From: Hydractinia symbiolongicarpus
Taxonomy: Eukaryota > Cnidaria > Hydrozoa > Anthoathecata > Hydractiniidae
Direction: 5' to 3'
Assembly: GCF_029227915.1 (NCBI RefSeq)
Contig: NC_079883.1
Location: forward strand, 7,130,001 to 7,194,000
Length of the DNA: 64,000 nucleotides
In this document: piece after piece, positions 20,714-35,086 of the stretch
Numbering within the stretch: position 1 is the stretch's first letter
How the letters are laid out: every line of letters begins with the position of its first letter
Notes under the pieces: model-generated
What the model saw: the letters and a program-made list of their open reading frames with translations, nothing else
Databases searched by the model: none
Told to the model about the DNA's origin: nothing
Program-made: the position numbers and the translations under genes

Positions 20714-20903
20714 GAGTTGGAACTGCACCGTAGCATGAGGGTACCCTTCAAAGTTTGTTAATGCTTGTGGCTTGAGTGTGTTATAAACTGCCGTGTCGCG
20801 GGGCATAGGCTGTATTCTCCCCCAGTGTACGCGTTTTGTTCCCGCCGTAGACTATGCAGAGTGCCGTCGGAAAGAGGACTGCTATTATTCTTTTATTGCT
20901 TAT

Positions 20904-21090
20904 GTGGGCCGCCATCGGTAATAGTGCAACACCAAGGCAACCCGTGGTCACGGCGTGAATGAATCCACCTCCATGACCCAAGGCCAAAAATCAGATTAAT
21001 ATACTGACCATTCAGAGAATGGCCTACCAGATATTAAACTGATAAGAACAGATACTACACTTGATCTTAGCCATTAGGCCGAGAAGCGAT
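20904..21090 (-). ncRNA. U2: U2 snRNA
   Basis: Identical to 2246-2432. Confidence 0.95.
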
Positions 21091-21412
21091 AAAGAACAAG
21101 CGTTGCCATGATAGGCATCGTCCACACACCGTAACTGCTTGTGGAGCATGTCACGTTACTGTAAAGCTTACAACTGTCACCGCGTACGGATGGACGGCGA
21201 CATAGTAAAAATCACGGCTGTTGATTTAGCCGTAGGATGGAGAGCGACTGTAGCGAGTGGATGGTAACTTACATGAATGCTAACAAAGGCGACGATACTA
21301 AGTGCGTGATATTACTTTCCAATATGACTGCGTACATTCCGTTTATCAACGCATTACGCCAGAACGTGCGCGCGCGTTACACAGTAGACCATGCAGCCGA
21401 AATGCGACAGTG

Positions 21413-21485
21413 CGACCCTGCCAGGAGTCGAACCTGGAATCCCCTGATTCGTAGTCAGATGCCTTATCCATTGGGCCACAGGGCG
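21413..21485 (-). tRNA. tRNA-Arg (ACG), type B
   Basis: Type B tRNA with C at base 1. Confidence 0.9.
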
Positions 21486-22064
21486 ATGCTTATGACTTCG
21501 CCCCATCGTTATTTTGGCTTGCGCATTCGTTTTACTTACGACAGAATTCTTCGTGTTTGTAGCCATGAAAGAAAGGGACTTCTGTGAGTGAATTTTTTTA
21601 CTGTGGTCTAATAAAAAAGTCGAAACGCAGTGCCCAATATATGAATTGCTCCTAATAGCCGGAAACAGGCCGTGTCGATGATGTAGGCCGACATACGCAA
21701 CGCAAACCAAAGAACGCTTTATGAAAATCCTAACACGGGCGCGGAAGAAGCCCAAATTAACAGAGTAGATGTAATGCTGAAGACCTCAAACTCCAGCAGC
21801 TTCTCTTTCAGACTATTGCGTCGTGCTACAAATAAAAATTAACATGCTTTCGCATAGTCGCGGCTCCCAAAACGGACATTATACGATGTACAGAAACACA
21901 CATTTCTGTTTTCGCGCCAAATCAATTCCCGGGAGTGGTACTTTTACGTCCGCATACTTCGCACCGTCTTAAATTATATCTCATTTACACGGTAATGTTT
22001 AGTATACTTCTACTGTGATAACAAGCATCGTTTATCGTTGGATTGTTGTAAGAAAACATTAAAA

Positions 22065-22616
22065 ATGAGTGAAGCAGCTTCTCCAAAGAAAATCGCACCC
22101 AAGAAGAAACCTGCTGCAAAGAAGACAGCTGATCACCCTAAATATGTGGACATGATCAAGGCTGCTATCGCTACCCTAAAGGAACGCGGTGGTTCATCTC
22201 GCCAAGCTATTACAAAATATATTCATGCAAATTACAAAGTTGCTGAAAACTCAGATCATCATCTGAAAATGGCTCTTAAACGAGGAGTAACATCAGGCGA
22301 TTTGATTCAAACTAAAGGCACTGGTGCTTCTGGATCATTCAAGCTAGGTCAGGTAAAAAAAGAAAAACCTAAGAAAAAGGCCGCAGCAAAAAAGCCAACG
22401 GCAAAGAAGCCTACTGCAAAGAAAAGTACACCAAAAAAGAAGCCAGCAAAGAAGAGCACGCCAAAGAAAGCAGCAAAGAAGCCTGCCACAAAGAAAGCCT
22501 CGGCTAAGAAACCAGCAGCTAAGAAACCCACAAAGAAGCCTGTTGCTAAAAAACCTGCAGCAAAGAAGGTCAAAAAGACTCCCAAAAAGGCAGCAAAGAA
22601 GACCGCAAAAAAATAA
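22065..22616 (+). CDS. H1: Linker histone H1
   Basis: Identical protein to 720-1271. Stem-loop at 22649-22664. Confidence 0.97.
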   Translation: MSEAASPKKIAPKKKPAAKKTADHPKYVDMIKAAIATLKERGGSSRQAITKYIHANYKVAENSDHHLKMALKRGVTSGDLIQTKGTGASGSFKLGQVKKEKPKKKAAAKKPTAKKPTAKKSTPKKKPAKKSTPKKAAKKPATKKASAKKPAAKKPTKKPVAKKPAAKKVKKTPKKAAKKTAKK

Positions 22617-22977
22617 TTTGTGTGTATCTGGCTATTACATTAACAAACGGCTATTTTTATAGCCACACATTTACAAAAAAACATTATCTTGGTACAAAGT
22701 TAAACTTGTTTAAGTCACTTAAACAGTTAAAAAAGAGTAATTTTAAGATTAGATTCCCTAAGTTTAAGTATTTTCGTTTTTAAATTTCTTATTTTCTTGC
22801 TTTTACTTTTCTTGCCCTTCATATTTTTAACATTGTCAAACTTTATGTAGCATAAAATTTTTATGTAGCATAAAATTTAAACAGAAAGCAGAACAAAGTT
22901 TGATATAAAAAGCTAGCCGTAATATTTTTTATGGATGTGTGGCTATAAAAATAGCCGTTTTTTGTTTGGTAAGATGC

Positions 22978-23391
<414 letters not shown>

Positions 23392-23869
23392 TTAAGAAGT
23401 CGATGTAGTACGGATACACAAGACGGTCTAAAATGCACTATCGCGCCAAAGTTTTATTTCTCATATTGATTGACAGCTAAGGTTCAAAACAAACCATTTG
23501 ATTGGTGCTAAGAAAGTAATTTCTGATTGGCTGCATAATGACATTACGCTCATTACTTTAACATTTTTATAAAATCTGTGTTTTTTGGCTACGGGAAAAC
23601 GGCTGTATCTTCTGATACACAAAAGCTTTTGACTTTTTTTTTTTTTAGTAAGTAGCAGAAGGTTTGGCGAATTCCAACGATGCCAAATTTATTGCCTTAC
23701 TGAAACATTAAGACCACGAATTTTTAAAAAAACTACAGTTTTACTTAAAAAAATGTACAAAATGTTCGGAACATTTTGTAATGACGCAACTCTATTGGTT
23801 AATTAGGGTGTTTCCACGAGCAGTAGGTAATTTTATGGCCTCTTTTTAAAGCTGTCTGAATTCTGTTAA

Positions 23870-24226
<357 letters not shown>

Positions 24227-24688
24227 GCGTTGTCATTGCTCAACAAAAACGGCTATTTTTATAGCCACAAATCTTTTAAAACATTACTTTGTGCACGCTT
24301 CCAAATTACACAATGTGTAAAGTCTTGTCACAGTTACATTTATTGCTATACGATACTATGTCATATATGACACAAAAAAAATTTAGAAATACTTTGTAGG
24401 GTTAATTTGCCTGGGAGTGTTTCCGTGAAAAGCTGGGTTAAGTTAAATGTAAGCAATAACATGGATCAATGTACTTGTCTTTTCTGCAAGTACAGCTAAT
24501 AATACGTATGAAAAGTGAAGCTAATCCACACACACACATGGGGAAGTATTTTAAATGTAGGCTAGTGTTCTTAAGCACATTATTTAGAAGTTTTATTAAC
24601 TTCGGTTAACTTGTAGTGACGCCAAGTAAATGTTTTTTTAAAGATGTGTGGTCTTAAAAAAGACCGTTTGTGTTTGGTAGACGTTGGT

Positions 24689-25093
24689 TTACTTGCTGCT
24701 TGTGTATTTTGTGACGGCTTTTGTTCCTTCACTGACTGCGTGTTTTGCAAGTTCTCCAGGCAAGAGAAGACGTACTGCGGTTTGAATTTCACGAGAAGAG
24801 ATGGTCGACTTTTTGTTTTGAAGAGCCAAACGCGAAGCTTCGGAAGCAATGCGCTCAAAGATGTCGTTGACAAATGAGTTCATGATGCTCATAGCTTTGC
24901 TTGAAACTCCGACATCTGGGTGAACTTGTTTCAAAACATTGTAGATGTAAATAGCATAACTTTCCTTTCTCTTTCTCTTGCGTTTCTTTTCACCAGTTCC
25001 ACCAATCTTTCCTCCTTTTTTGCCGGCTCTTTTTTCACCTTTCTTGGCTACTTTAGGTGCCTGTTTTCCTCCTTTAGCTGCTGCGTCAGACAT
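24689..25093 (-). CDS. H2B: Histone H2B
   Basis: Intact, identical to 4098-4502. Stem-loop at 24650-24665. Its 5' part is the donor-like copy of the truncated H2B at 26102-26363. Confidence 0.98.
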   Translation of the reverse strand: MSDAAAKGGKQAPKVAKKGEKRAGKKGGKIGGTGEKKRKRKRKESYAIYIYNVLKQVHPDVGVSSKAMSIMNSFVNDIFERIASEASRLALQNKKSTISSREIQTAVRLLLPGELAKHAVSEGTKAVTKYTSSK

Positions 25094-25377
25094 GGTTAAA
25101 AATTTTTGCTACTTAACTTGTAAATAAGCATTAAACTGCAAGTCAAAACTTTTTGTTTATAAGTAAAAAAATCGGATCGAATTCGATCCGAAAACGCCGA
25201 TACGCAATTTAATTGGTTAAAAAAAAAATCTTTTGTTTAATACTTAATTATGATTGGTTAAAAAAACATGATTTCGATCCTATTTTTATGATGAAAAAAC
25301 GAGTAAAGTTTATTTCGTTAACACTTACGTTAAATATTCGTACGTTTTTGTATTAACTTACAAATCAAATCGCAGTT

Positions 25378-25758
25378 ATGTCTGGACGTGGAAAAGGTGG
25401 AAAAGCTAAGGCTAAAGCCAAGACAAGATCCTCAAGAGCTGGACTTCAATTTCCAGTCGGTAGAGTGCATAGATTCCTTCGTAGAGGGCACTATGCTAAC
25501 CGAATTGGATCTGGAGCACCAGTTTACTTAGCAGCCGTCTTGGAATATTTATCTGCTGAGATATTGGAGTTGGCTGGTAACGCAGCAAGAGACAACAAAA
25601 AAGCTAGGATTATTCCAAGACATTTACAATTGGCTGTTCGTAATGATGAAGAATTAAACAAACTTTTGAGCGGTGTAACCATTGCAGCTGGTGGTGTTTT
25701 GCCAAACATTCAAGCTGTCTTACTCCCAAAGAAGAACGACAAAGGACAGAAGAAGTAA
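25378..25758 (+). CDS. H2A: Histone H2A (duplicated, copy 1)
   Basis: Intact, identical to 3433-3813. Stem-loop at 25781-25796. Divergent from the intact H2B at 24689. Confidence 0.97.
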   Translation: MSGRGKGGKAKAKAKTRSSRAGLQFPVGRVHRFLRRGHYANRIGSGAPVYLAAVLEYLSAEILELAGNAARDNKKARIIPRHLQLAVRNDEELNKLLSGVTIAAGGVLPNIQAVLLPKKNDKGQKK

Positions 25759-25955
25759 ACCGCTACACTCAGAAAACAACGGCTATTTTTATAGCCACAC
25801 ATCTTTAAAAAAACATTGTTTTTTTCACAAAACTATAACCTTAAAGTCTAATAGATAATCCATGCATACGCCTTGTCCTAAGTAACTCAAAGAAATTAAA
25901 TAAAAAAATTTGATCACAACGTCAAAATAAATTGCACGTATTTGCCCCTACTAAT

Positions 25956-26073
25956 GTCTACGGCCATACCACGATGAACACACCCGTTCTCGTCTGATCA
26001 CGGAAGTTAAGCATCGTCGGGCCGGGATAGTACTTGGATGGGGGACCGCCTGGGAACTCCCGGTGTCGTAGGC
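25956..26073 (+). rRNA. 5S: 5S ribosomal RNA (duplicated, copy 1)
   Basis: Complete, with TTTT terminator. It is followed after 27 bases by the duplication junction instead of the U1 spacer. The truncated H2B frame runs through it on the opposite strand. Confidence 0.96.
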
Positions 26074-26363
26074 TTTTCATTTTCATTTGTTGCCTTTTCA
26101 AGCGAAGCTTCGGAAGCAATGCGCTCAAAGATGTCGTTGACAAATGAGTTCATGATGCTCATAGCTTTGCTTGAAACTCCGACATCTGGGTGAACTTGTT
26201 TCAAAACATTGTAGATGTAAATAGCATAACTTTCCTTTCTCTTTCTCTTGCGTTTCTTTTCACCAGTTCCACCAATCTTTCCTCCTTTTTTGCCGGCTCT
26301 TTTTTCACCTTTCTTGGCTACTTTAGGTGCCTGTTTTCCTCCTTTAGCTGCTGCGTCAGACAT
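26007..26363 (-). pseudogene. H2B: Truncated H2B fused to antisense 5S flank
   Basis: Start codon, upstream promoter and residues 1-87 (to RIASEAS) match intact H2B. At 26101-26102 the sequence jumps to the 5S downstream region, adding about 31 unrelated residues read from the antisense of 5S before a stop at 26007. It lacks the second half of the histone fold, the C-terminal helix and any histone stem-loop, so a normal H2B mRNA and protein cannot be made. H2B-derived bases are 26102-26363. Confidence 0.93.
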
Positions 26364-26647
26364 GGTTAAAAATTTTTGCTACTTAACTTGTAAATAAGCA
26401 TTAAACTGCAAGTCAAAACTTTTTGTTTATAAGTAAAAAAATCGGATCGAATTCGATCCGAAAACGCCGATACGCAATTTAATTGGTTAAAAAAAAAATC
26501 TTTTGTTTAATACTTAATTATGATTGGTTAAAAAAACATGATTTCGATCCTATTTTTATGATGAAAAAACGAGTAAAGTTTATTTCGTTAACACTTACGT
26601 TAAATATTCGTACGTTTTTGTATTAACTTACAAATCAAATCGCAGTT

Positions 26648-27028
26648 ATGTCTGGACGTGGAAAAGGTGGAAAAGCTAAGGCTAAAGCCAAGACAAGATC
26701 CTCAAGAGCTGGACTTCAATTTCCAGTCGGTAGAGTGCATAGATTCCTTCGTAGAGGGCACTATGCTAACCGAATTGGATCTGGAGCACCAGTTTACTTA
26801 GCAGCCGTCTTGGAATATTTATCTGCTGAGATATTGGAGTTGGCTGGTAACGCAGCAAGAGACAACAAAAAAGCTAGGATTATTCCAAGACATTTACAAT
26901 TGGCTGTTCGTAATGATGAAGAATTAAACAAACTTTTGAGCGGTGTAACCATTGCAGCTGGTGGTGTTTTGCCAAACATTCAAGCTGTCTTACTCCCAAA
27001 GAAGAACGACAAAGGACAGAAGAAGTAA
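26648..27028 (+). CDS. H2A: Histone H2A (duplicated, copy 2)
   Basis: Intact, identical to 3433-3813. Stem-loop at 27051-27066. Its divergent partner is the truncated H2B. Confidence 0.97.
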   Translation: MSGRGKGGKAKAKAKTRSSRAGLQFPVGRVHRFLRRGHYANRIGSGAPVYLAAVLEYLSAEILELAGNAARDNKKARIIPRHLQLAVRNDEELNKLLSGVTIAAGGVLPNIQAVLLPKKNDKGQKK

Positions 27029-27225
27029 ACCGCTACACTCAGAAAACAACGGCTATTTTTATAGCCACACATCTTTAAAAAAACATTGTTTTTTTCACAA
27101 AACTATAACCTTAAAGTCTAATAGATAATCCATGCATACGCCTTGTCCTAAGTAACTCAAAGAAATTAAATAAAAAAATTTGATCACAACGTCAAAATAA
27201 ATTGCACGTATTTGCCCCTACTAAT

Positions 27226-27343
27226 GTCTACGGCCATACCACGATGAACACACCCGTTCTCGTCTGATCACGGAAGTTAAGCATCGTCGGGCCGGGATAG
27301 TACTTGGATGGGGGACCGCCTGGGAACTCCCGGTGTCGTAGGC
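27226..27343 (+). rRNA. 5S: 5S ribosomal RNA (duplicated, copy 2)
   Basis: Identical to 8330-8447; followed by the normal type B 5S-U1 spacer. Confidence 0.97.
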
Positions 27344-27694
27344 TTTTCATTTTCATTTGTTGCCTTTTCATTTCAATGGTGCTGTGATATATTTCTTGTT
27401 ATAACAATTAAGGAACGTGGCGGTTGTTGAAAGTGTTTCCTATGACATTTTCCTACGACATTTTCAGGTGATAGTACGAGAAAAAAGAGCTTTCAAATGC
27501 ATACAAACTCGATCTATTGCCGATCATCCAATAACCCTGACGGAATGGCAAATAAAATAAAATTCCGCCGCCTTCCGAGGACTTATATCGCAATCACGTT
27601 TCGTAACAGCCAAGCGAGGTTTTACCTTAGCGTTTAAGTCACCACCGACATTTGGCCGCGCAACTTTTCTAAGCTCATTCATTTTGAATTAAGG

Positions 27695-27859
27695 AGGGGG
27701 CGAGCGCGGACGCAGGCCCCCACTACCAGAAATTGTACGGTCGAGTTACTGACGTTTGCAGTAATCGCAGAGGTCAGCCCAAGCGTAGTGCAATGCAAGA
27801 GCCTCACTCTGGAAGAAAACCCTCATTGATCAGTCTTTACTTCCCCGTCAGGTAAGTAT
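27695..27859 (-). ncRNA. U1: U1 snRNA
   Basis: Identical to 2623-2787. Confidence 0.95.
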
Positions 27860-28049
27860 GAGTTGGAACTGCACCGTAGCATGAGGGTACCCTTCAAAGT
27901 TTGTTAATGCTTGTGGCTTGAGTGTGTTATAAACTGCCGTGTCGCGGGGCATAGGCTGTATTCTCCCCCAGTGTACGCGTTTTGTTCCCGCCGTAGACTA
28001 TGCAGAGTGCCGTCGGAAAGAGGACTGCTATTATTCTTTTATTGCTTAT

Positions 28050-28236
28050 GTGGGCCGCCATCGGTAATAGTGCAACACCAAGGCAACCCGTGGTCACGGC
28101 GTGAATGAATCCACCTCCATGACCCAAGGCCAAAAATCAGATTAATATACTGACCATTCAGAGAATGGCCTACCAGATATTAAACTGATAAGAACAGATA
28201 CTACACTTGATCTTAGCCATTAGGCCGAGAAGCGAT
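28050..28236 (-). ncRNA. U2: U2 snRNA
   Basis: Identical to 2246-2432. Confidence 0.95.
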
Positions 28237-28558
28237 AAAGAACAAGCGTTGCCATGATAGGCATCGTCCACACACCGTAACTGCTTGTGGAGCATGTCAC
28301 GTTACTGTAAAGCTTACAACTGTCACCGCGTACGGATGGACGGCGACATAGTAAAAATCACGGCTGTTGATTTAGCCGTAGGATGGAGAGCGACTGTAGC
28401 GAGTGGATGGTAACTTACATGAATGCTAACAAAGGCGACGATACTAAGTGCGTGATATTACTTTCCAATATGACTGCGTACATTCCGTTTATCAACGCAT
28501 TACGCCAGAACGTGCGCGCGCGTTACACAGTAGACCATGCAGCCGAAATGCGACAGTG

Positions 28559-28631
28559 CGACCCTGCCAGGAGTCGAACCTGGAATCCCCTGATTCGTAG
28601 TCAGATGCCTTATCCATTGGGCCACAGGGCG
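28559..28631 (-). tRNA. tRNA-Arg (ACG), type B
   Basis: Type B tRNA with C at base 1. Confidence 0.9.
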
Positions 28632-29210
28632 ATGCTTATGACTTCGCCCCATCGTTATTTTGGCTTGCGCATTCGTTTTACTTACGACAGAATTCTTCGT
28701 GTTTGTAGCCATGAAAGAAAGGGACTTCTGTGAGTGAATTTTTTTACTGTGGTCTAATAAAAAAGTCGAAACGCAGTGCCCAATATATGAATTGCTCCTA
28801 ATAGCCGGAAACAGGCCGTGTCGATGATGTAGGCCGACATACGCAACGCAAACCAAAGAACGCTTTATGAAAATCCTAACACGGGCGCGGAAGAAGCCCA
28901 AATTAACAGAGTAGATGTAATGCTGAAGACCTCAAACTCCAGCAGCTTCTCTTTCAGACTATTGCGTCGTGCTACAAATAAAAATTAACATGCTTTCGCA
29001 TAGTCGCGGCTCCCAAAACGGACATTATACGATGTACAGAAACACACATTTCTGTTTTCGCGCCAAATCAATTCCCGGGAGTGGTACTTTTACGTCCGCA
29101 TACTTCGCACCGTCTTAAATTATATCTCATTTACACGGTAATGTTTAGTATACTTCTACTGTGATAACAAGCATCGTTTATCGTTGGATTGTTGTAAGAA
29201 AACATTAAAA

Positions 29211-29762
29211 ATGAGTGAAGCAGCTTCTCCAAAGAAAATCGCACCCAAGAAGAAACCTGCTGCAAAGAAGACAGCTGATCACCCTAAATATGTGGACATG
29301 ATCAAGGCTGCTATCGCTACCCTAAAGGAACGCGGTGGTTCATCTCGCCAAGCTATTACAAAATATATTCATGCAAATTACAAAGTTGCTGAAAACTCAG
29401 ATCATCATCTGAAAATGGCTCTTAAACGAGGAGTAACATCAGGCGATTTGATTCAAACTAAAGGCACTGGTGCTTCTGGATCATTCAAGCTAGGTCAGGT
29501 AAAAAAAGAAAAACCTAAGAAAAAGGCCGCAGCAAAAAAGCCAACGGCAAAGAAGCCTACTGCAAAGAAAAGTACACCAAAAAAGAAGCCAGCAAAGAAG
29601 AGCACGCCAAAGAAAGCAGCAAAGAAGCCTGCCACAAAGAAAGCCTCGGCTAAGAAACCAGCAGCTAAGAAACCCACAAAGAAGCCTGTTGCTAAAAAAC
29701 CTGCAGCAAAGAAGGTCAAAAAGACTCCCAAAAAGGCAGCAAAGAAGACCGCAAAAAAATAA
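29211..29762 (+). CDS. H1: Linker histone H1
   Basis: Identical protein to 720-1271. Stem-loop at 29795-29810. Confidence 0.97.
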   Translation: MSEAASPKKIAPKKKPAAKKTADHPKYVDMIKAAIATLKERGGSSRQAITKYIHANYKVAENSDHHLKMALKRGVTSGDLIQTKGTGASGSFKLGQVKKEKPKKKAAAKKPTAKKPTAKKSTPKKKPAKKSTPKKAAKKPATKKASAKKPAAKKPTKKPVAKKPAAKKVKKTPKKAAKKTAKK

Positions 29763-30123
29763 TTTGTGTGTATCTGGCTATTACATTAACAAACGGCTAT
29801 TTTTATAGCCACACATTTACAAAAAAACATTATCTTGGTACAAAGTTAAACTTGTTTAAGTCACTTAAACAGTTAAAAAAGAGTAATTTTAAGATTAGAT
29901 TCCCTAAGTTTAAGTATTTTCGTTTTTAAATTTCTTATTTTCTTGCTTTTACTTTTCTTGCCCTTCATATTTTTAACATTGTCAAACTTTATGTAGCATA
30001 AAATTTTTATGTAGCATAAAATTTAAACAGAAAGCAGAACAAAGTTTGATATAAAAAGCTAGCCGTAATATTTTTTATGGATGTGTGGCTATAAAAATAG
30101 CCGTTTTTTGTTTGGTAAGATGC

Positions 30124-30537
<414 letters not shown>

Positions 30538-31015
30538 TTAAGAAGTCGATGTAGTACGGATACACAAGACGGTCTAAAATGCACTATCGCGCCAAAGTTT
30601 TATTTCTCATATTGATTGACAGCTAAGGTTCAAAACAAACCATTTGATTGGTGCTAAGAAAGTAATTTCTGATTGGCTGCATAATGACATTACGCTCATT
30701 ACTTTAACATTTTTATAAAATCTGTGTTTTTTGGCTACGGGAAAACGGCTGTATCTTCTGATACACAAAAGCTTTTGACTTTTTTTTTTTTTAGTAAGTA
30801 GCAGAAGGTTTGGCGAATTCCAACGATGCCAAATTTATTGCCTTACTGAAACATTAAGACCACGAATTTTTAAAAAAACTACAGTTTTACTTAAAAAAAT
30901 GTACAAAATGTTCGGAACATTTTGTAATGACGCAACTCTATTGGTTAATTAGGGTGTTTCCACGAGCAGTAGGTAATTTTATGGCCTCTTTTTAAAGCTG
31001 TCTGAATTCTGTTAA

Positions 31016-31372
<357 letters not shown>

Positions 31373-31834
31373 GCGTTGTCATTGCTCAACAAAAACGGCT
31401 ATTTTTATAGCCACAAATCTTTTAAAACATTACTTTGTGCACGCTTCCAAATTACACAATGTGTAAAGTCTTGTCACAGTTACATTTATTGCTATACGAT
31501 ACTATGTCATATATGACACAAAAAAAATTTAGAAATACTTTGTAGGGTTAATTTGCCTGGGAGTGTTTCCGTGAAAAGCTGGGTTAAGTTAAATGTAAGC
31601 AATAACATGGATCAATGTACTTGTCTTTTCTGCAAGTACAGCTAATAATACGTATGAAAAGTGAAGCTAATCCACACACACACATGGGGAAGTATTTTAA
31701 ATGTAGGCTAGTGTTCTTAAGCACATTATTTAGAAGTTTTATTAACTTCGGTTAACTTGTAGTGACGCCAAGTAAATGTTTTTTTAAAGATGTGTGGTCT
31801 TAAAAAAGACCGTTTGTGTTTGGTAGACGTTGGT

Positions 31835-32239
31835 TTACTTGCTGCTTGTGTATTTTGTGACGGCTTTTGTTCCTTCACTGACTGCGTGTTTTGCAAGTTC
31901 TCCAGGCAAGAGAAGACGTACTGCGGTTTGAATTTCACGAGAAGAGATGGTCGACTTTTTGTTTTGAAGAGCCAAACGCGAAGCTTCGGAAGCAATGCGC
32001 TCAAAGATGTCGTTGACAAATGAGTTCATGATGCTCATAGCTTTGCTTGAAACTCCGACATCTGGGTGAACTTGTTTCAAAACATTGTAGATGTAAATAG
32101 CATAACTTTCCTTTCTCTTTCTCTTGCGTTTCTTTTCACCAGTTCCACCAATCTTTCCTCCTTTTTTGCCGGCTCTTTTTTCACCTTTCTTGGCTACTTT
32201 AGGTGCCTGTTTTCCTCCTTTAGCTGCTGCGTCAGACAT
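31835..32239 (-). CDS. H2B: Histone H2B
   Basis: Identical protein to 4098-4502. Stem-loop at 31796-31811. Confidence 0.98.
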   Translation of the reverse strand: MSDAAAKGGKQAPKVAKKGEKRAGKKGGKIGGTGEKKRKRKRKESYAIYIYNVLKQVHPDVGVSSKAMSIMNSFVNDIFERIASEASRLALQNKKSTISSREIQTAVRLLLPGELAKHAVSEGTKAVTKYTSSK

Positions 32240-32523
32240 GGTTAAAAATTTTTGCTACTTAACTTGTAAATAAGCATTAAACTGCAAGTCAAAACTTTTT
32301 GTTTATAAGTAAAAAAATCGGATCGAATTCGATCCGAAAACGCCGATACGCAATTTAATTGGTTAAAAAAAAAATCTTTTGTTTAATACTTAATTATGAT
32401 TGGTTAAAAAAACATGATTTCGATCCTATTTTTATGATGAAAAAACGAGTAAAGTTTATTTCGTTAACACTTACGTTAAATATTCGTACGTTTTTGTATT
32501 AACTTACAAATCAAATCGCAGTT

Positions 32524-32904
32524 ATGTCTGGACGTGGAAAAGGTGGAAAAGCTAAGGCTAAAGCCAAGACAAGATCCTCAAGAGCTGGACTTCAATTTCC
32601 AGTCGGTAGAGTGCATAGATTCCTTCGTAGAGGGCACTATGCTAACCGAATTGGATCTGGAGCACCAGTTTACTTAGCAGCCGTCTTGGAATATTTATCT
32701 GCTGAGATATTGGAGTTGGCTGGTAACGCAGCAAGAGACAACAAAAAAGCTAGGATTATTCCAAGACATTTACAATTGGCTGTTCGTAATGATGAAGAAT
32801 TAAACAAACTTTTGAGCGGTGTAACCATTGCAGCTGGTGGTGTTTTGCCAAACATTCAAGCTGTCTTACTCCCAAAGAAGAACGACAAAGGACAGAAGAA
32901 GTAA
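32524..32904 (+). CDS. H2A: Histone H2A
   Basis: Identical protein to 3433-3813. Stem-loop at 32927-32942. Confidence 0.98.
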   Translation: MSGRGKGGKAKAKAKTRSSRAGLQFPVGRVHRFLRRGHYANRIGSGAPVYLAAVLEYLSAEILELAGNAARDNKKARIIPRHLQLAVRNDEELNKLLSGVTIAAGGVLPNIQAVLLPKKNDKGQKK

Positions 32905-33101
32905 ACCGCTACACTCAGAAAACAACGGCTATTTTTATAGCCACACATCTTTAAAAAAACATTGTTTTTTTCACAAAACTATAACCTTAAAGTCTAATAG
33001 ATAATCCATGCATACGCCTTGTCCTAAGTAACTCAAAGAAATTAAATAAAAAAATTTGATCACAACGTCAAAATAAATTGCACGTATTTGCCCCTACTAA
33101 T

Positions 33102-33219
33102 GTCTACGGCCATACCACGATGAACACACCCGTTCTCGTCTGATCACGGAAGTTAAGCATCGTCGGGCCGGGATAGTACTTGGATGGGGGACCGCCTGGG
33201 AACTCCCGGTGTCGTAGGC
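33102..33219 (+). rRNA. 5S: 5S ribosomal RNA
   Basis: Identical to 8330-8447. Confidence 0.97.
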
Positions 33220-33570
33220 TTTTCATTTTCATTTGTTGCCTTTTCATTTCAATGGTGCTGTGATATATTTCTTGTTATAACAATTAAGGAACGTGGCGGT
33301 TGTTGAAAGTGTTTCCTATGACATTTTCCTACGACATTTTCAGGTGATAGTACGAGAAAAAAGAGCTTTCAAATGCATACAAACTCGATCTATTGCCGAT
33401 CATCCAATAACCCTGACGGAATGGCAAATAAAATAAAATTCCGCCGCCTTCCGAGGACTTATATCGCAATCACGTTTCGTAACAGCCAAGCGAGGTTTTA
33501 CCTTAGCGTTTAAGTCACCACCGACATTTGGCCGCGCAACTTTTCTAAGCTCATTCATTTTGAATTAAGG

Positions 33571-33735
33571 AGGGGGCGAGCGCGGACGCAGGCCCCCACT
33601 ACCAGAAATTGTACGGTCGAGTTACTGACGTTTGCAGTAATCGCAGAGGTCAGCCCAAGCGTAGTGCAATGCAAGAGCCTCACTCTGGAAGAAAACCCTC
33701 ATTGATCAGTCTTTACTTCCCCGTCAGGTAAGTAT
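33571..33735 (-). ncRNA. U1: U1 snRNA
   Basis: Identical to 2623-2787. Confidence 0.95.
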
Positions 33736-33925
33736 GAGTTGGAACTGCACCGTAGCATGAGGGTACCCTTCAAAGTTTGTTAATGCTTGTGGCTTGAGTG
33801 TGTTATAAACTGCCGTGTCGCGGGGCATAGGCTGTATTCTCCCCCAGTGTACGCGTTTTGTTCCCGCCGTAGACTATGCAGAGTGCCGTCGGAAAGAGGA
33901 CTGCTATTATTCTTTTATTGCTTAT

Positions 33926-34112
33926 GTGGGCCGCCATCGGTAATAGTGCAACACCAAGGCAACCCGTGGTCACGGCGTGAATGAATCCACCTCCATGACC
34001 CAAGGCCAAAAATCAGATTAATATACTGACCATTCAGAGAATGGCCTACCAGATATTAAACTGATAAGAACAGATACTACACTTGATCTTAGCCATTAGG
34101 CCGAGAAGCGAT
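33926..34112 (-). ncRNA. U2: U2 snRNA
   Basis: Identical to 2246-2432. Confidence 0.95.
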
Positions 34113-34434
34113 AAAGAACAAGCGTTGCCATGATAGGCATCGTCCACACACCGTAACTGCTTGTGGAGCATGTCACGTTACTGTAAAGCTTACAACTGTC
34201 ACCGCGTACGGATGGACGGCGACATAGTAAAAATCACGGCTGTTGATTTAGCCGTAGGATGGAGAGCGACTGTAGCGAGTGGATGGTAACTTACATGAAT
34301 GCTAACAAAGGCGACGATACTAAGTGCGTGATATTACTTTCCAATATGACTGCGTACATTCCGTTTATCAACGCATTACGCCAGAACGTGCGCGCGCGTT
34401 ACACAGTAGACCATGCAGCCGAAATGCGACAGTG

Positions 34435-34507
34435 CGACCCTGCCAGGAGTCGAACCTGGAATCCCCTGATTCGTAGTCAGATGCCTTATCCATTGGGCCA
34501 CAGGGCG
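34435..34507 (-). tRNA. tRNA-Arg (ACG), type B
   Basis: Type B tRNA with C at base 1. Confidence 0.9.
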
Positions 34508-35086
34508 ATGCTTATGACTTCGCCCCATCGTTATTTTGGCTTGCGCATTCGTTTTACTTACGACAGAATTCTTCGTGTTTGTAGCCATGAAAGAAAGGGA
34601 CTTCTGTGAGTGAATTTTTTTACTGTGGTCTAATAAAAAAGTCGAAACGCAGTGCCCAATATATGAATTGCTCCTAATAGCCGGAAACAGGCCGTGTCGA
34701 TGATGTAGGCCGACATACGCAACGCAAACCAAAGAACGCTTTATGAAAATCCTAACACGGGCGCGGAAGAAGCCCAAATTAACAGAGTAGATGTAATGCT
34801 GAAGACCTCAAACTCCAGCAGCTTCTCTTTCAGACTATTGCGTCGTGCTACAAATAAAAATTAACATGCTTTCGCATAGTCGCGGCTCCCAAAACGGACA
34901 TTATACGATGTACAGAAACACACATTTCTGTTTTCGCGCCAAATCAATTCCCGGGAGTGGTACTTTTACGTCCGCATACTTCGCACCGTCTTAAATTATA
35001 TCTCATTTACACGGTAATGTTTAGTATACTTCTACTGTGATAACAAGCATCGTTTATCGTTGGATTGTTGTAAGAAAACATTAAAA

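Larger units (their letters stand above)
24832..26100. repeat. First copy of 1,269-bp internal tandem duplication
   Basis: Runs from inside H2B (codon 87 region) through the promoter, H2A and 5S to about 27 bases past 5S. Repeated directly at 26102-27370. Confidence 0.92.
26102..27370. repeat. Second copy of 1,269-bp internal tandem duplication
   Basis: Direct repeat of 24832-26100. The junction has a single base, A at 26101, that matches neither the 5S flank (T expected) nor H2B (C expected). This points to non-homologous joining rather than unequal homologous crossover. Confidence 0.9.
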
